From Lentzea cavernae (GTDB lineage: Bacteria; Actinomycetota; Actinomycetes; Mycobacteriales; Pseudonocardiaceae): a DNA stretch of 64,000 nt. Numbering within the stretch: the first letter of the stretch is position 1; every line of letters starts with the position of its first letter. The stretch is from positions 62,001 to 126,000 of the forward strand of contig NZ_BNAR01000006.1 of assembly GCF_014653695.1 (NCBI RefSeq), given 5' to 3'. A model generated the notes under the pieces. That model saw only the letters and a list, made by a program, of their open reading frames with translations, made no database searches and had not been told where the DNA came from. This document shows positions 50,119 through 58,227 of this stretch, piece after piece. A program made the position numbers and the translations under genes.

Positions 50119-50857
50119 GGCCCGCGTCCGCCTCGTGCAATGTGTCCGACAGCGTCTTGGCTGCTTTCTCGATGTGCTCGCAGGCCAGCCGCTCGGCCAG
50201 GTCCGCGTCGCCCTGCTCCACGGCAGCGAGGATCGCGGCGTGCTCGGCCGCCTCCTGCTCGAAGGTGGCCCGCAGCCGCCATCCGGTGGTGGCCGCGAAA
50301 GCGGTCAGATCCTGCAACTGGTCGAGGAAGTCGCACAGGAACCCGTTGTCCGACGCCGTGTACAGCACTCGGTGGAACGTCCGGTTCGCGATGCCCATCC
50401 CGGTCCGGTCGCCGCGAGCAGCGCACGCGGCCGCCTCGCTCAACGCGGTGTGCGCGGCGGCGTGTTCGGTGGCACCGAGCCGTTGCACGGCCAGGCGGAG
50501 GGCGGAGGGTTCGGTGCTCGCCCGTGCGGCGTAGAGCTTCTCCACGTAGTCCGCGTCCAGTTCGCGCACGCGCACTCCCTGGAACGACGCCACCTCGACC
50601 AGGCCGGTGGACCGCAACTGCTTGAGAGCTTCACGGACTGGCGTCTTCGAGACGCCGAGCATGTCCGCCAGTTCCCGCTCGACCAGCGGCTGCCCCGGCT
50701 GGAGCACGCCGTCGAGAATCGCCCGGCGCAACGCCTCGCACACCACGTCGGCGCGGGACGCGGGTGTCTGGGCGGGTGGTAGCAAAGCGGCCAGCGCTGC
50801 TCCGTTGACCGGCTCGCGAGGTGAGCTTATGGTCCGGGTCACATCTCCGTACGGCAT
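50108..50857 (-). CDS. GntR-family (FCD) regulator of the sugar-acid operon
   Basis: The 249-residue protein has a GntR winged helix (ALRRAILDGVLQPGQPLVERELADMLGVSKTPVREALKQLRSTGLVEVASFQGVRV) and an FCD all-helical effector domain with the metal-binding pattern (Asp/His residues in the EHAAAHTAL, FHRVLYTASDN and EHAAILAAVEQGD segments). FCD regulators respond to carboxylic acids such as lactate, gluconate or galacturonate, which fits the operon. It is the first gene of the minus-strand operon. Two adjacent perfect palindromes cover its start codon and upstream region, implying autorepression. The start at 50857 is preferred over an open extension. Confidence 0.88.
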   Translation of the reverse strand: MPYGDVTRTISSPREPVNGAALAALLPPAQTPASRADVVCEALRRAILDGVLQPGQPLVERELADMLGVSKTPVREALKQLRSTGLVEVASFQGVRVRELDADYVEKLYAARASTEPSALRLAVQRLGATEHAAAHTALSEAAACAARGDRTGMGIANRTFHRVLYTASDNGFLCDFLDQLQDLTAFAATTGWRLRATFEQEAAEHAAILAAVEQGDADLAERLACEHIEKAAKTLSDTLHEADAGHEA

Positions 50858-50878
50858 ACCGGTATGTTGGTATACCAA
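50855..50878. promoter_or_regulatory. Two abutting 12-bp palindromes, likely GntR operators
   Basis: CATACCGGTATG (50855-50866, including the GntR start codon) is directly followed by TTGGTATACCAA (50867-50878). Both are perfectly symmetrical and share the GGTAT half-site; a further ATACC follows at 50880-50884. GntR/FCD proteins bind TNGTATACNA-like sites. Position between the divergent GntR and aldehyde-dehydrogenase genes suggests control of both. Confidence 0.75.
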
Positions 50879-50946
50879 GATACCAAGCGCAAGTGTCGGC
50901 GCCGGAATTCTGGATTTCGCCGATCCGCACAGCACTGCGAGGTCTC

Positions 50947-52383
50947 ATGCACACCACGTCCGCGGCAGAACAGGTATCCGAGGTGACCACGACCGCCCTC
51001 GCGGCCTCTCCGTTCCTCGCCGCATCGTCGCCGCGCGACCGCGCGGACCTGCTGCTCCGTCTCGCGCAGGCGCTGGAGGACAACCGCGGCGAACTCGTCT
51101 CGGTCGCCGATCGAGAGACCCACATCGGCCTCGGCCGGCTCAACGGCGAGGTGGACCGCACCCGGTTCCAGCTGGCTGCTTTTGCTGACATGGTCACCGA
51201 TGGCGCTTACCTCGACGCGGTCATCGACGGGCCCGTCGGGGGCCCACCTCCCGCGGGCCGGCCCGACATCCGGCGGATGCTCACCCCGCTCGGGCCGGTG
51301 GCCGTGTTCGCCGCGTCGAACTTCCCGTTCGCGTTCTCCGTGCTCGGCGGCGACACCGCCAGCGCACTGGCAGCGGGATGCCCCGTGGTGGTCAAAGCCC
51401 ACGAGGGGCATCCGGAGCTGTCGGAGCTGACGTGCGCACTGGCCGCGGACGTGTTGCCCGACGGAGTGTTGTCGCTCGTCACCGGCCGGGATGCGGGCCG
51501 GGCGCTGGTGGTGGACCCGAGCATCACCGCCGTGGGGTTCACCGGCTCCGGCGCGGGTGGGCGCGCGTTGTTCGACCTCGCGACCGGTAGGGAGGATCCG
51601 ATCCCGTTCTACGGCGAGCTGGGCTCGGTCAACCCGGTCGTCGTCACCCCCGCGGCCGTGGCGGCACGCGGAGAGGAGGTGGCGAAGGCGTTCGTGGCGT
51701 CGTTCACCCTCGGCTCGGGCCAGCTGTGCACGAAGCCCGGCCTTCTCTTCCTGCCCGCGGGGCACGGTTTGGAGGAGGTCCTGCAGCAGGCGGTCGCGGA
51801 GGTCGCGCCAAGCCTCTTGCTGGGATCCTGGATCCGGCAGGGTTACGTGGCCGCGATCGGCGAGCTGGCGCGGCGAAGCGGTGTCCGCGAGATCGTGCCG
51901 TTGCCCCAGGACACAGGAGAAACGGTCTCCCCGAGCCTCTTCACGATGTCCGCTACGGCCTTGCGGGAAGCGCCGGTTGCGGAATGCTTCGGCCCTTCTG
52001 CACTGGTGGTGGAGTACGAGTCCGACGACGACCTGCTGGGCACGCTCGCGACAGTGCCTGCAAGCTTGGCCGTCGCAGTGCATGGAGAGGTCGAGGACGA
52101 TCTGGCATCCAAGGTGTTCGGCGCGGTGCGGACAGGTCGGGTGGTCTGGAACGGCTGGCCCACAGGCGTGTCAGTGACCGCGGCCATGCACCACGGGGGG
52201 CCGTGGCCCGCGACCACCGCACCGCTGCACACCAGCGTCGGTGCGGCCGCCATCAGCCGGTGGCTGCGCCCGGTCGCCTACCAGAACGTCCCGGACGCCC
52301 TGCTGCCCCCGCCGTTGCGTCGCGACAACCCGTGGAGCGTGCCGCGCCGAGTGGAAGGCGACTGGACCCGGCGGCCCGCGTGA
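50947..52383 (+). CDS. Aldehyde dehydrogenase, 2-oxoglutarate-semialdehyde type
   Basis: A 478-residue NAD(P)-dependent aldehyde dehydrogenase resembling ketoglutaric semialdehyde dehydrogenases: FAASNFPFAFSVLGGDTASALAAGCPVVVKAHEGHP, GFTGSGAGGRALFDLA, catalytic Glu in YGELGSVNP, catalytic Cys in GSGQLCTKPG, and the C-terminal WNGWPTGVSVTAAMHHGGPWPAT. This group performs the last step of non-phosphorylative pentose and hexuronate pathways, giving 2-oxoglutarate. It is divergent from the GntR operon and shares its operator region, so it probably belongs to the same regulon. The start at 50947 has GAGG upstream. Confidence 0.85.
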   Translation: MHTTSAAEQVSEVTTTALAASPFLAASSPRDRADLLLRLAQALEDNRGELVSVADRETHIGLGRLNGEVDRTRFQLAAFADMVTDGAYLDAVIDGPVGGPPPAGRPDIRRMLTPLGPVAVFAASNFPFAFSVLGGDTASALAAGCPVVVKAHEGHPELSELTCALAADVLPDGVLSLVTGRDAGRALVVDPSITAVGFTGSGAGGRALFDLATGREDPIPFYGELGSVNPVVVTPAAVAARGEEVAKAFVASFTLGSGQLCTKPGLLFLPAGHGLEEVLQQAVAEVAPSLLLGSWIRQGYVAAIGELARRSGVREIVPLPQDTGETVSPSLFTMSATALREAPVAECFGPSALVVEYESDDDLLGTLATVPASLAVAVHGEVEDDLASKVFGAVRTGRVVWNGWPTGVSVTAAMHHGGPWPATTAPLHTSVGAAAISRWLRPVAYQNVPDALLPPPLRRDNPWSVPRRVEGDWTRRPA

Positions 52384-52412
52384 GACCGTCGAACCACTGG
52401 CTCGACACCGAC

Positions 52413-52461
52413 GTCCGCAGCCCGAGGGCGACCGCGCCGAGGTCACCCTCGGGCTGCGGAC
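52413..52461. terminator. Bidirectional terminator, 16-bp perfect stem
   Basis: GTCCGCAGCCCGAGGG (52413-52428) pairs exactly with 52446-52461 across a 17-base loop. It lies between the convergent aldehyde-dehydrogenase and LacI genes; the right arm is the last five codons of the LacI gene and the loop holds its stop codon. Confidence 0.85.
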
Positions 52462-53495
52462 CTCCGGCTGGCGAGCTTCGGGCCGGGGGTGCTGGATCCC
52501 AGTACCACCTGGCACTTCTCCCGATGGGTCCGCGGCACGCCGTCCCCACTGGACAGAATCATCTCCAGCGCGAGCCGCCCCAGTTTTTCGAGGTCCACCC
52601 GCACGGTGGTCAACCGCGGCGACATGTCACGCAGCGTCGAGATGTCGCCGAACCCTGCGACGGACAGGTGACGGGGCACGTCAAGGCGGCGCGCACGGAT
52701 GGCGGAAATCGCCCCGAGCGCCATGACGTCGTTGACCGCGAACACGCAGTCGACCCCGTCGCACTCCGCGAGGACCTGCTCCATCGCCTGGTAGCCACCG
52801 TCCCTGCTGAACTCGCCGTTGACGATCCGTTCGCGGGCCAGGTCGACGCCGTGGTCGGCCAGACCGGCCCGGAAGCCGTCGAGGCGGTCCTTGGCGGTCA
52901 GCAGGTCACGAGGTCCGGCGAGCACCGCGAAGTCGCGGTACCCCAGATCGGCCAGATCGGCCGCCAGCGCTCGAGCGCCCTGCCTGTTCTCCACGACCAC
53001 GGTGTCCACCGGGAGCTTGCGCTGGCTCACCGCGGCGACCGTGCCGCCCTGCGCCTCGAATCGCTCCACCTCGGCTCGAAGCCTGTCGACCTCGGCCCGG
53101 CTGGTGGTGCGGCTGCCCGCGAGGATGACGGCGCGATTGCGCTGCCGGCGGAACCCGGCCACGTACTCGGCCTCCCGCTCGCTCTGCCTGCGCGTGCTGG
53201 CGATCGACACCATCAAGCCCTGCTCGTCGGCAGCCTTCATGACCCCCGAGGCGATGCCCGAGAAGTACGGGTCCGCGATGTCGGGGACGATCATCCCGAC
53301 CACCTCGGCATGGCCGCGCTTCATCGCCCGCGCGGCCACGTTCGGGGAGTAGTCCAGCTCCTGCGCAGCTCGCAGCACCTTCTCGCGCAGTTCGGCGCCC
53401 ACCGTCCGAGCACTGCCGTTGATCGCCCGCGACGCGGTCGCCAAGGACACCCCTGCCACCCGTGCCACGTCGAACAGCGTCGCGTTTCCCTCCAC
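52443..53495 (-). CDS. LacI-family repressor
   Basis: The 350-residue protein has a LacI helix-turn-helix and hinge (TLFDVARVAGVSLATASRAINGS, then YSPNVAARAMK) and a periplasmic-binding-like effector domain (GMIVPDIADPYFSGIASGVMKAADEQGL, FAVNDVMALGAISAIR, VAGFGDISTL). It should sense a sugar derivative. Two GGAAAA/TTTTCC palindromes lie 95 and about 270 bases upstream, the second close to the divergent wall-anchored beta-helix gene, which is its likely target along with itself. Confidence 0.88.
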   Translation of the reverse strand: MEGNATLFDVARVAGVSLATASRAINGSARTVGAELREKVLRAAQELDYSPNVAARAMKRGHAEVVGMIVPDIADPYFSGIASGVMKAADEQGLMVSIASTRRQSEREAEYVAGFRRQRNRAVILAGSRTTSRAEVDRLRAEVERFEAQGGTVAAVSQRKLPVDTVVVENRQGARALAADLADLGYRDFAVLAGPRDLLTAKDRLDGFRAGLADHGVDLARERIVNGEFSRDGGYQAMEQVLAECDGVDCVFAVNDVMALGAISAIRARRLDVPRHLSVAGFGDISTLRDMSPRLTTVRVDLEKLGRLALEMILSSGDGVPRTHREKCQVVLGSSTPGPKLASRRSAARG

Positions 53496-53589
53496 GCCTG
53501 CTGATCCTACGGACCATCCCGCGAACCTTCCGGTCCACCCCGGACCTGGAGCACTGGACCATTCGGCGGCGCGTCGCGGACGGCTCGCG

Positions 53590-53603
53590 GGAAAATGTTT
53601 TCC
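53590..53603. promoter_or_regulatory. GGAAAATGTTTTCC palindrome, probable LacI operator 1
   Basis: A 14-base near-perfect palindrome (GGAAAA-TG-TTTTCC) 95 bases upstream of the LacI start. It shares its core with the second site at 53764. LacI-family operators are palindromes of this size with a central CG or nearby dinucleotide. Confidence 0.6.
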
Positions 53604-53763
53604 GACGCATCACCCTAACGATGGCGAAGCGTCGATTTCAAGACAGGACTTGACTTCTGACACAAGAAGCACGTCAGTCCACATGGGAGCGGTTGCAGAC
53701 CAACGCAGACGCACACCCCCCGCACAACTCGGAGAGCATCAGCTACGATCCCTCGCGTCTCCT

Positions 53764-53781
53764 GGGAAAAGCTTTTCCCAT
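53764..53781. promoter_or_regulatory. TGGGAAAAGCTTTTCCCA palindrome, probable LacI operator 2
   Basis: A perfect 18-base palindrome about 205 bases upstream of the beta-helix protein start. It has the same GGAAAA/TTTTCC arms as the site near the LacI gene. The remaining part of the 492-base intergenic region (53496-53987) shows no gene that I can support and should hold two divergent promoters. Confidence 0.7.
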
Positions 53782-53987
53782 GAACGGTGGCGACCCCTGG
53801 GCCTCGCCGCACATCGATGTTCTCCACCTGCTGTTTTTCCACCACCGCAACGAACTTGCCCCTGCTGGTGCCGCCATCGACACCCTCCGACCGGAGGGTT
53901 GCGGGAGCACCGACCGTTCGACACACTCGCGCCGCGCAGCCGAACGGGCGAGGACGCGAGCCCTGTCGTAGTTCTGGAAGGAAACAC

Positions 53988-55580
53988 GTGAAACCCTTTC
54001 GCCTCTTGCGACTTGCTGTCGCGGTGAGTCTTGGCTCCGCACCGTTGGGACTGCTGGTCTTGGGTGGCACCGCGAATGCCGCGGCCACCACCTATTTCGT
54101 CAGTCCGTCCGGATCGGACAACAACGCGGGAACCTCAGCCGCTCAACCGTTCAAAACGATTCAGAAGGCTTCCGACTCCACCAATCCCGGCGACGTGGTG
54201 CAGTTGATGAACGGCACCTATCGGGAGACGGGGACGGGTCGCGACGTCCTGAACATCACCCGCTCGGGCACGGCCGACGCGCCCATCACCTACCAGGCGT
54301 TCCCCGGTCACAAGCCGGTGCTCAACCCGGTCACCGGGTGGCACGGCATCAGGATCACCGGCGCTTCCCACATCAAGGTCAGCGGTCTCGAGGTGGCGGG
54401 CGACTCCACGTCCATCAACCTCGACGAGGCGAGGAAGCAGGCCGGCCAGAAGAAGCCGGTCTTCAACACCAACTGCATCGGCGCCTACAAGGACGAGAAG
54501 TCCGGCAAGGCCTCGCACCACCTGGAGATCACCGGCAACCACGTCCACCACTGCCCCGGCGGTGGCATCTCGGCCATCGACGCCGACCACGTGACGATCG
54601 ACGGCAACCGGGTGCACTCCACGTCCTGGTACACCGAGTACGCCACCAGCGGCATCTCCATCCTGCGCGCGCTGGACAACGGCCCCGGCGACCCGTCGCA
54701 GTACAAGATCCGCATCACCGGCAACGTCGTCTACGACAACGAGACCAAGGTCATCTGGACCCAGGTCGGCAAGCACTCGGACGGCAACGGCATCATCATC
54801 GACACCCTGAAGGACAAGGACAACTCCGATCCCGCCTACAAGGGGCGCGTCCTCGTCGCGAACAACCTCTCGCTCGACAACGGCGGATCAGGCATCCACT
54901 CGTACAAGTCACAGCACGTCGACATCATCAACAACACCGCGTATCTGAACGCACGCAGCGTCAACATGGATCCTTACGCCAACATCTTCGCCTCCATGAG
55001 CGACGACGTGCGCATCCTGAACAACATCTCCGTCGTGCGCGAAGGCAAGCCGACCAACTCCACGCACCGCAACACCAACGTCACCTACGACCACAACATC
55101 TACTTCGGCGGCAAGAAGCCGGAGGCCACGGGACCGAACGACCTGGTCACCGACCCCAAGCTGACCAAGCCGGGCATCGACCCCACGGCTGCGGACTTCC
55201 GTCCCGTCGAGGGCTCACCCGCGATCGACTCCGGCAAGGCGTTCGACCTGCCCGCACGTGACATCACGGGCAAGGCGCGGAAGGCGGGAACCGCACCGGA
55301 CCGCGGGGCTTTCGAGTTCTCGGTGGGCGGTGACTCCGCAGAACCGGTCACGACGCCGACCAAGGACAACGCCGTAGCGGCTCCGGCCGCTGCACCGACC
55401 AGCCCGACGACCAGCGACTCCCCTGCGACGGAGACGACGACGGAGGCTGCCGCCGCCGATTCCGGCGGGCTTGCCAGCACCGGAGCCAGCGTGGTCGCGA
55501 TGGTCATCGGGGGCGTTGTCGTGCTGGCAGCAGGCGGTGCGACCGTGTGGCTGGCGCGACGCAAGCGCGCCAACAGTTGA
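53988..55580 (+). CDS. Secreted, wall-anchored right-handed beta-helix protein (pectate-lyase-like)
   Basis: This 530-residue protein has a signal peptide (MKPFRLLRLAVAVSLG..., cleavage near ANA-AATT) and begins its mature part with TYFVSPSGSDNNAGTSAAQPFKTIQKA, the DUF1565/PL9 entry motif. About ten beta-helix coils follow (ITGNHVHHCPGGGISAIDADHVTIDGN, NNLSLDNGGSGIHSY). The tail has a Ala/Pro/Thr-rich spacer, LASTG (about 494-498), a transmembrane helix and RRKRANS: a class E-type sortase signal. It would be a polysaccharide lyase fixed to the cell wall. The GTG at 53988 has AAGGAA upstream. Divergent from LacI, with the shared operators. Confidence 0.82.
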   Translation: MKPFRLLRLAVAVSLGSAPLGLLVLGGTANAAATTYFVSPSGSDNNAGTSAAQPFKTIQKASDSTNPGDVVQLMNGTYRETGTGRDVLNITRSGTADAPITYQAFPGHKPVLNPVTGWHGIRITGASHIKVSGLEVAGDSTSINLDEARKQAGQKKPVFNTNCIGAYKDEKSGKASHHLEITGNHVHHCPGGGISAIDADHVTIDGNRVHSTSWYTEYATSGISILRALDNGPGDPSQYKIRITGNVVYDNETKVIWTQVGKHSDGNGIIIDTLKDKDNSDPAYKGRVLVANNLSLDNGGSGIHSYKSQHVDIINNTAYLNARSVNMDPYANIFASMSDDVRILNNISVVREGKPTNSTHRNTNVTYDHNIYFGGKKPEATGPNDLVTDPKLTKPGIDPTAADFRPVEGSPAIDSGKAFDLPARDITGKARKAGTAPDRGAFEFSVGGDSAEPVTTPTKDNAVAAPAAAPTSPTTSDSPATETTTEAAAADSGGLASTGASVVAMVIGGVVVLAAGGATVWLARRKRANS

Positions 55581-55658
55581 CCGTCAGCCCGTGATGCATC
55601 GACCGGCGAGCGGGATCACCCCCGTGCCGAGCGTGTAGAAGCGAAGTGATTCAGACCT

Positions 55659-55704
55659 CACTGACATGCTGACATATTATGCATATTGTGTCAGCATGTC
55701 AGTG
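55659..55704. promoter_or_regulatory. 46-bp operator/promoter of the TetR gene with four half-sites
   Basis: CACTGACATGCTGACA (55659-55674) is perfectly repeated in inverted orientation at 55689-55704 across a 14-base AT-rich centre. Each arm carries two CTGACA half-sites, giving two on each strand. The right arm contains the TetR start codon (55696), and the centre contains TATTAT, a -10-like element. The geometry implies a very short or absent 5' leader and repression by blocking polymerase. Confidence 0.8.
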
Positions 55705-56259
55705 AGAGACGTGGTGGCGGCCGATCCTCTGCTGGCCGCAGGCTTCGACGCCTTCGCCCGGCACGGCTTCAAGCGGGCGACGATGGCGGACATCGCGGCG
55801 GGTGCGGGCATGTCCAGGCCGGCGCTGTACCTGCGGGTGAAAGGCAAGGAGGACGTGTTGCGGGCGGTGGGTGCCGCCCTCCTCGCCGAGTCGATCGTCC
55901 GCGCGCGAACTGCCGCGGACGAGACAGGAGACATCTCCGCACGCGTCGTAGCGGTTCTGGAGGCGAAGCTCGGCCTGACTCTGGGCTTGGCCGAGCGCTC
56001 CGAGCACGCCTTGGAACTGCTCGTCGAGTACGGGCGAGTCGCCACCGCCGAAGCGGCGCAGTACACCGCCGAGGTGGAACAGCTCACCGCGCGGGTCCTC
56101 GCCACGTCCGGAGCTGACGCGGGTCGCTGCGCCGACATCGCGACAGCGCTGGTGCGCACCGTGCAGGGCCTCGAAACCGAACTCGACGACGCGCCACGGG
56201 CACGAAAGCTGCTCGCGGCGCTCGTGGGCACCACCGTTGCAGGCCTCACCCGATCATGA
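55696..56259 (+). CDS. TetR-family repressor
   Basis: A 187-residue regulator with a TetR helix-turn-helix (AGFDAFARHGFKRATMADIAAGAGMSRPALYLRVKGKEDVLRAVG) and a helical ligand-binding domain. The start codon lies inside a 46-base inverted-repeat operator, so it should repress itself and the downstream SDR, reductase and SRPBCC genes. The gap to the SDR gene is 17 bases, or overlapping if the earlier SDR start is used. Confidence 0.88.
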   Translation: MSVRDVVAADPLLAAGFDAFARHGFKRATMADIAAGAGMSRPALYLRVKGKEDVLRAVGAALLAESIVRARTAADETGDISARVVAVLEAKLGLTLGLAERSEHALELLVEYGRVATAEAAQYTAEVEQLTARVLATSGADAGRCADIATALVRTVQGLETELDDAPRARKLLAALVGTTVAGLTRS

Positions 56260-56276
56260 AGGAACCGGAGAAGACC

Positions 56277-57110
56277 ATGAACCACAACGATCCGATCCTG
56301 ATCACCGGCTGCTCGTCCGGCATCGGTGAGGCGACCGCACTGCGCCTCGTGCGAGCGGGTCACACCGTCTACGCCACCGCCAGGAAATCCTCGACACTCA
56401 CCGCACTGGCGCAGGCGGGAGCGATCACGAGAGACCTCGACGTCACCGATGAGGAGTCCATGCGTGCCGTGGTGGACGAGATCGTCACCGAGCACTGCCG
56501 CATCGGCGCACTGGTGAACAACGCGGGCTACGGCGCTTACGGCGCGGTCGAGGACACCCCCATGCACGCGGTGCGCAAGCAGTTCGACACCAACGTCTTC
56601 GGCATGGCCAGGATGATCCAGCTCGCACTCCCCTCGATGCGCTTGGCCGGACGTGGACGGATCGTCAACATCTCTTCGATGGGCGGCCGGCTCACCTTTC
56701 CGTTCGGTGGCTATTACCACGCCTCCAAGCACGCGGTGGAAGCGATGTCCGACGCTTTGCGCTTCGAGGTGAAACCGTTTGGAGTCAGTGTGTCCATTGT
56801 GGAGCCTGGTTTGATCACCACTCGCTTCGGCGGCACCGCGGCGACGACGCTCTCGACGTCCACACCGGACGGATCCCCTTACCGCGCGGCTACCGCAGCA
56901 CTCGACAAGTCCATGGCCAAGTCTTATGAGAACCGGCTCATGACCGCCGGCCCCGACGCTGTGGCCAAGGCGATCGAGCACGCAGTCAGCGCGCGACGCC
57001 CACGCACCCGCTACGTGATCACCCCGGCGGCCCGGAGCCTGATCACGATCCGTGCCCTGACTCCCGGACGAGCATGGGACCGGGTCGTGCACGGCGTCTT
57101 CGGTATGTGA
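56277..57110 (+). CDS. Short-chain dehydrogenase/reductase
   Basis: A 277-residue SDR: ILITGCSSGIGEATALRLV (cofactor), NNAGYG, Ser in VNISSMGG, catalytic YHASK, then SIVEPGLITTRF. This is the subgroup that includes retinol- and 17-beta-hydroxysteroid-dehydrogenase-like enzymes. It is the first enzyme gene of a TetR-controlled operon with a reductase and an SRPBCC protein. The ATG at 56277 has GGAG upstream; the ATG at 56256 overlaps the TetR stop (ATGA) and is a possible alternative. Confidence 0.85.
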   Translation: MNHNDPILITGCSSGIGEATALRLVRAGHTVYATARKSSTLTALAQAGAITRDLDVTDEESMRAVVDEIVTEHCRIGALVNNAGYGAYGAVEDTPMHAVRKQFDTNVFGMARMIQLALPSMRLAGRGRIVNISSMGGRLTFPFGGYYHASKHAVEAMSDALRFEVKPFGVSVSIVEPGLITTRFGGTAATTLSTSTPDGSPYRAATAALDKSMAKSYENRLMTAGPDAVAKAIEHAVSARRPRTRYVITPAARSLITIRALTPGRAWDRVVHGVFGM

Positions 57111-57141
57111 ACTCACCACAACGACACCACCACTGGACCTG

Positions 57142-58227
57142 ATGATGACGATGCACGGCAGCAGGATCGCGATTTACGGCGCCACCGGCTACATCGGTGA
57201 GCTGACCGCGCGGATCGCGGTCGAGAGGGACCTCGAGCCCGTTCTGATCGGACGAGGAAAGAGGCACGTCGAGGAGGTTGCGCGAAGACTGGGCTTACCG
57301 TGGCGGATCGGCGCGCTGGACGACCCAGAAGCCCTGGACGAAGCACTGCGAGACGTGTCCGTCGTGCTGAACGCCGCGGGCCCCTTCAGCACGACCGCCG
57401 GTCCGTTGCTGGACGCCTGCATCCGGACGAGAACCCACTACCTGGACCTCTCCGGTGAAGCGGTCGACTTCGAAGCCGTGCGGGAACGCCACGCCGAACT
57501 GATCGAGGCCGACGTCATGGCCATGCCGGGAGGAGGATTCGGTGTTGTTCCGACCGACGCCATCGCGGTGCACCTCTCGAGGGTGCTTCCCGGCGCGAAA
57601 AGTCTCGAACTCTCCTTCCAGACGGTGGGCGGGGTGTCCCGCGGTACAGCAACCACACTGGTGGCTGGGCTCCCGACAGCAGGATGGCAACGGCGGGGCG
57701 GAGCGCTGGTCCCGGCAAGAGGCGCCGAACAGCGCAGAACGATTCCCGACGGCATGGGTGGTCACCTCACCGTGGCGACGAACCCGTGGCGCGCGGACGT
57801 CGTGAGCGCCGCCGAGTCGACGGGCATCTCGGACATCTCCACGTTCACCGCCATGCCAGGCCCGGTCACCGCGCTGGCGCGGATCGCCCCCAAGGTGCCG
57901 TGGCTGTTCACCAGCCGCCCGACTCGAAGCGCGCTCGCGGCTCTCATCCGCAGGCTCCCGCCGGGACCTTCCGAGCAGCAGCTGGCGGCTGGACGCACTG
58001 TCGTGCACGGGAGGGCGACGGCACTGGACGGGTCGGTTGCCGAAGCGGTGCTCATCGGGCCGGAGGCCTACCTGTTCACCGCCCACGCCGCGGCCGAACT
58101 ACTCGCCCGGACCGGAGCCGGAGCGGCGGTGCCGGGGTATCGGACACCAGCCCAGGTGCACGGACCCGACCTCGCACTCACCGTGCCCGGTACCAGCCTG
58201 CGTGATCTCGCCAGGAGAGCGTCATGA
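57142..58227 (+). CDS. Saccharopine-dehydrogenase-like NAD(P)-binding reductase
   Basis: A 361-residue protein with an N-terminal Rossmann domain (IAIYGATGYIGELTARIAVERDLEPVLIGRG), VVLNAAGPFSTTAGPLLDACIRTRTHYLDLSGE and a C-terminal domain with a GGGFGVVPTDAIA motif. This is the saccharopine-dehydrogenase-like group that includes trans-acting enoyl reductases. It overlaps the SRPBCC gene by four bases (ATGA), so the products act together. Substrate unknown. Confidence 0.82.
   Translation: MMTMHGSRIAIYGATGYIGELTARIAVERDLEPVLIGRGKRHVEEVARRLGLPWRIGALDDPEALDEALRDVSVVLNAAGPFSTTAGPLLDACIRTRTHYLDLSGEAVDFEAVRERHAELIEADVMAMPGGGFGVVPTDAIAVHLSRVLPGAKSLELSFQTVGGVSRGTATTLVAGLPTAGWQRRGGALVPARGAEQRRTIPDGMGGHLTVATNPWRADVVSAAESTGISDISTFTAMPGPVTALARIAPKVPWLFTSRPTRSALAALIRRLPPGPSEQQLAAGRTVVHGRATALDGSVAEAVLIGPEAYLFTAHAAAELLARTGAGAAVPGYRTPAQVHGPDLALTVPGTSLRDLARRAS

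Noticed and set aside
55677-57119. A 480-residue minus-strand ORF opposite the TetR/SDR genes
   Set aside because: Antisense shadow; both plus-strand genes have clear family motifs.
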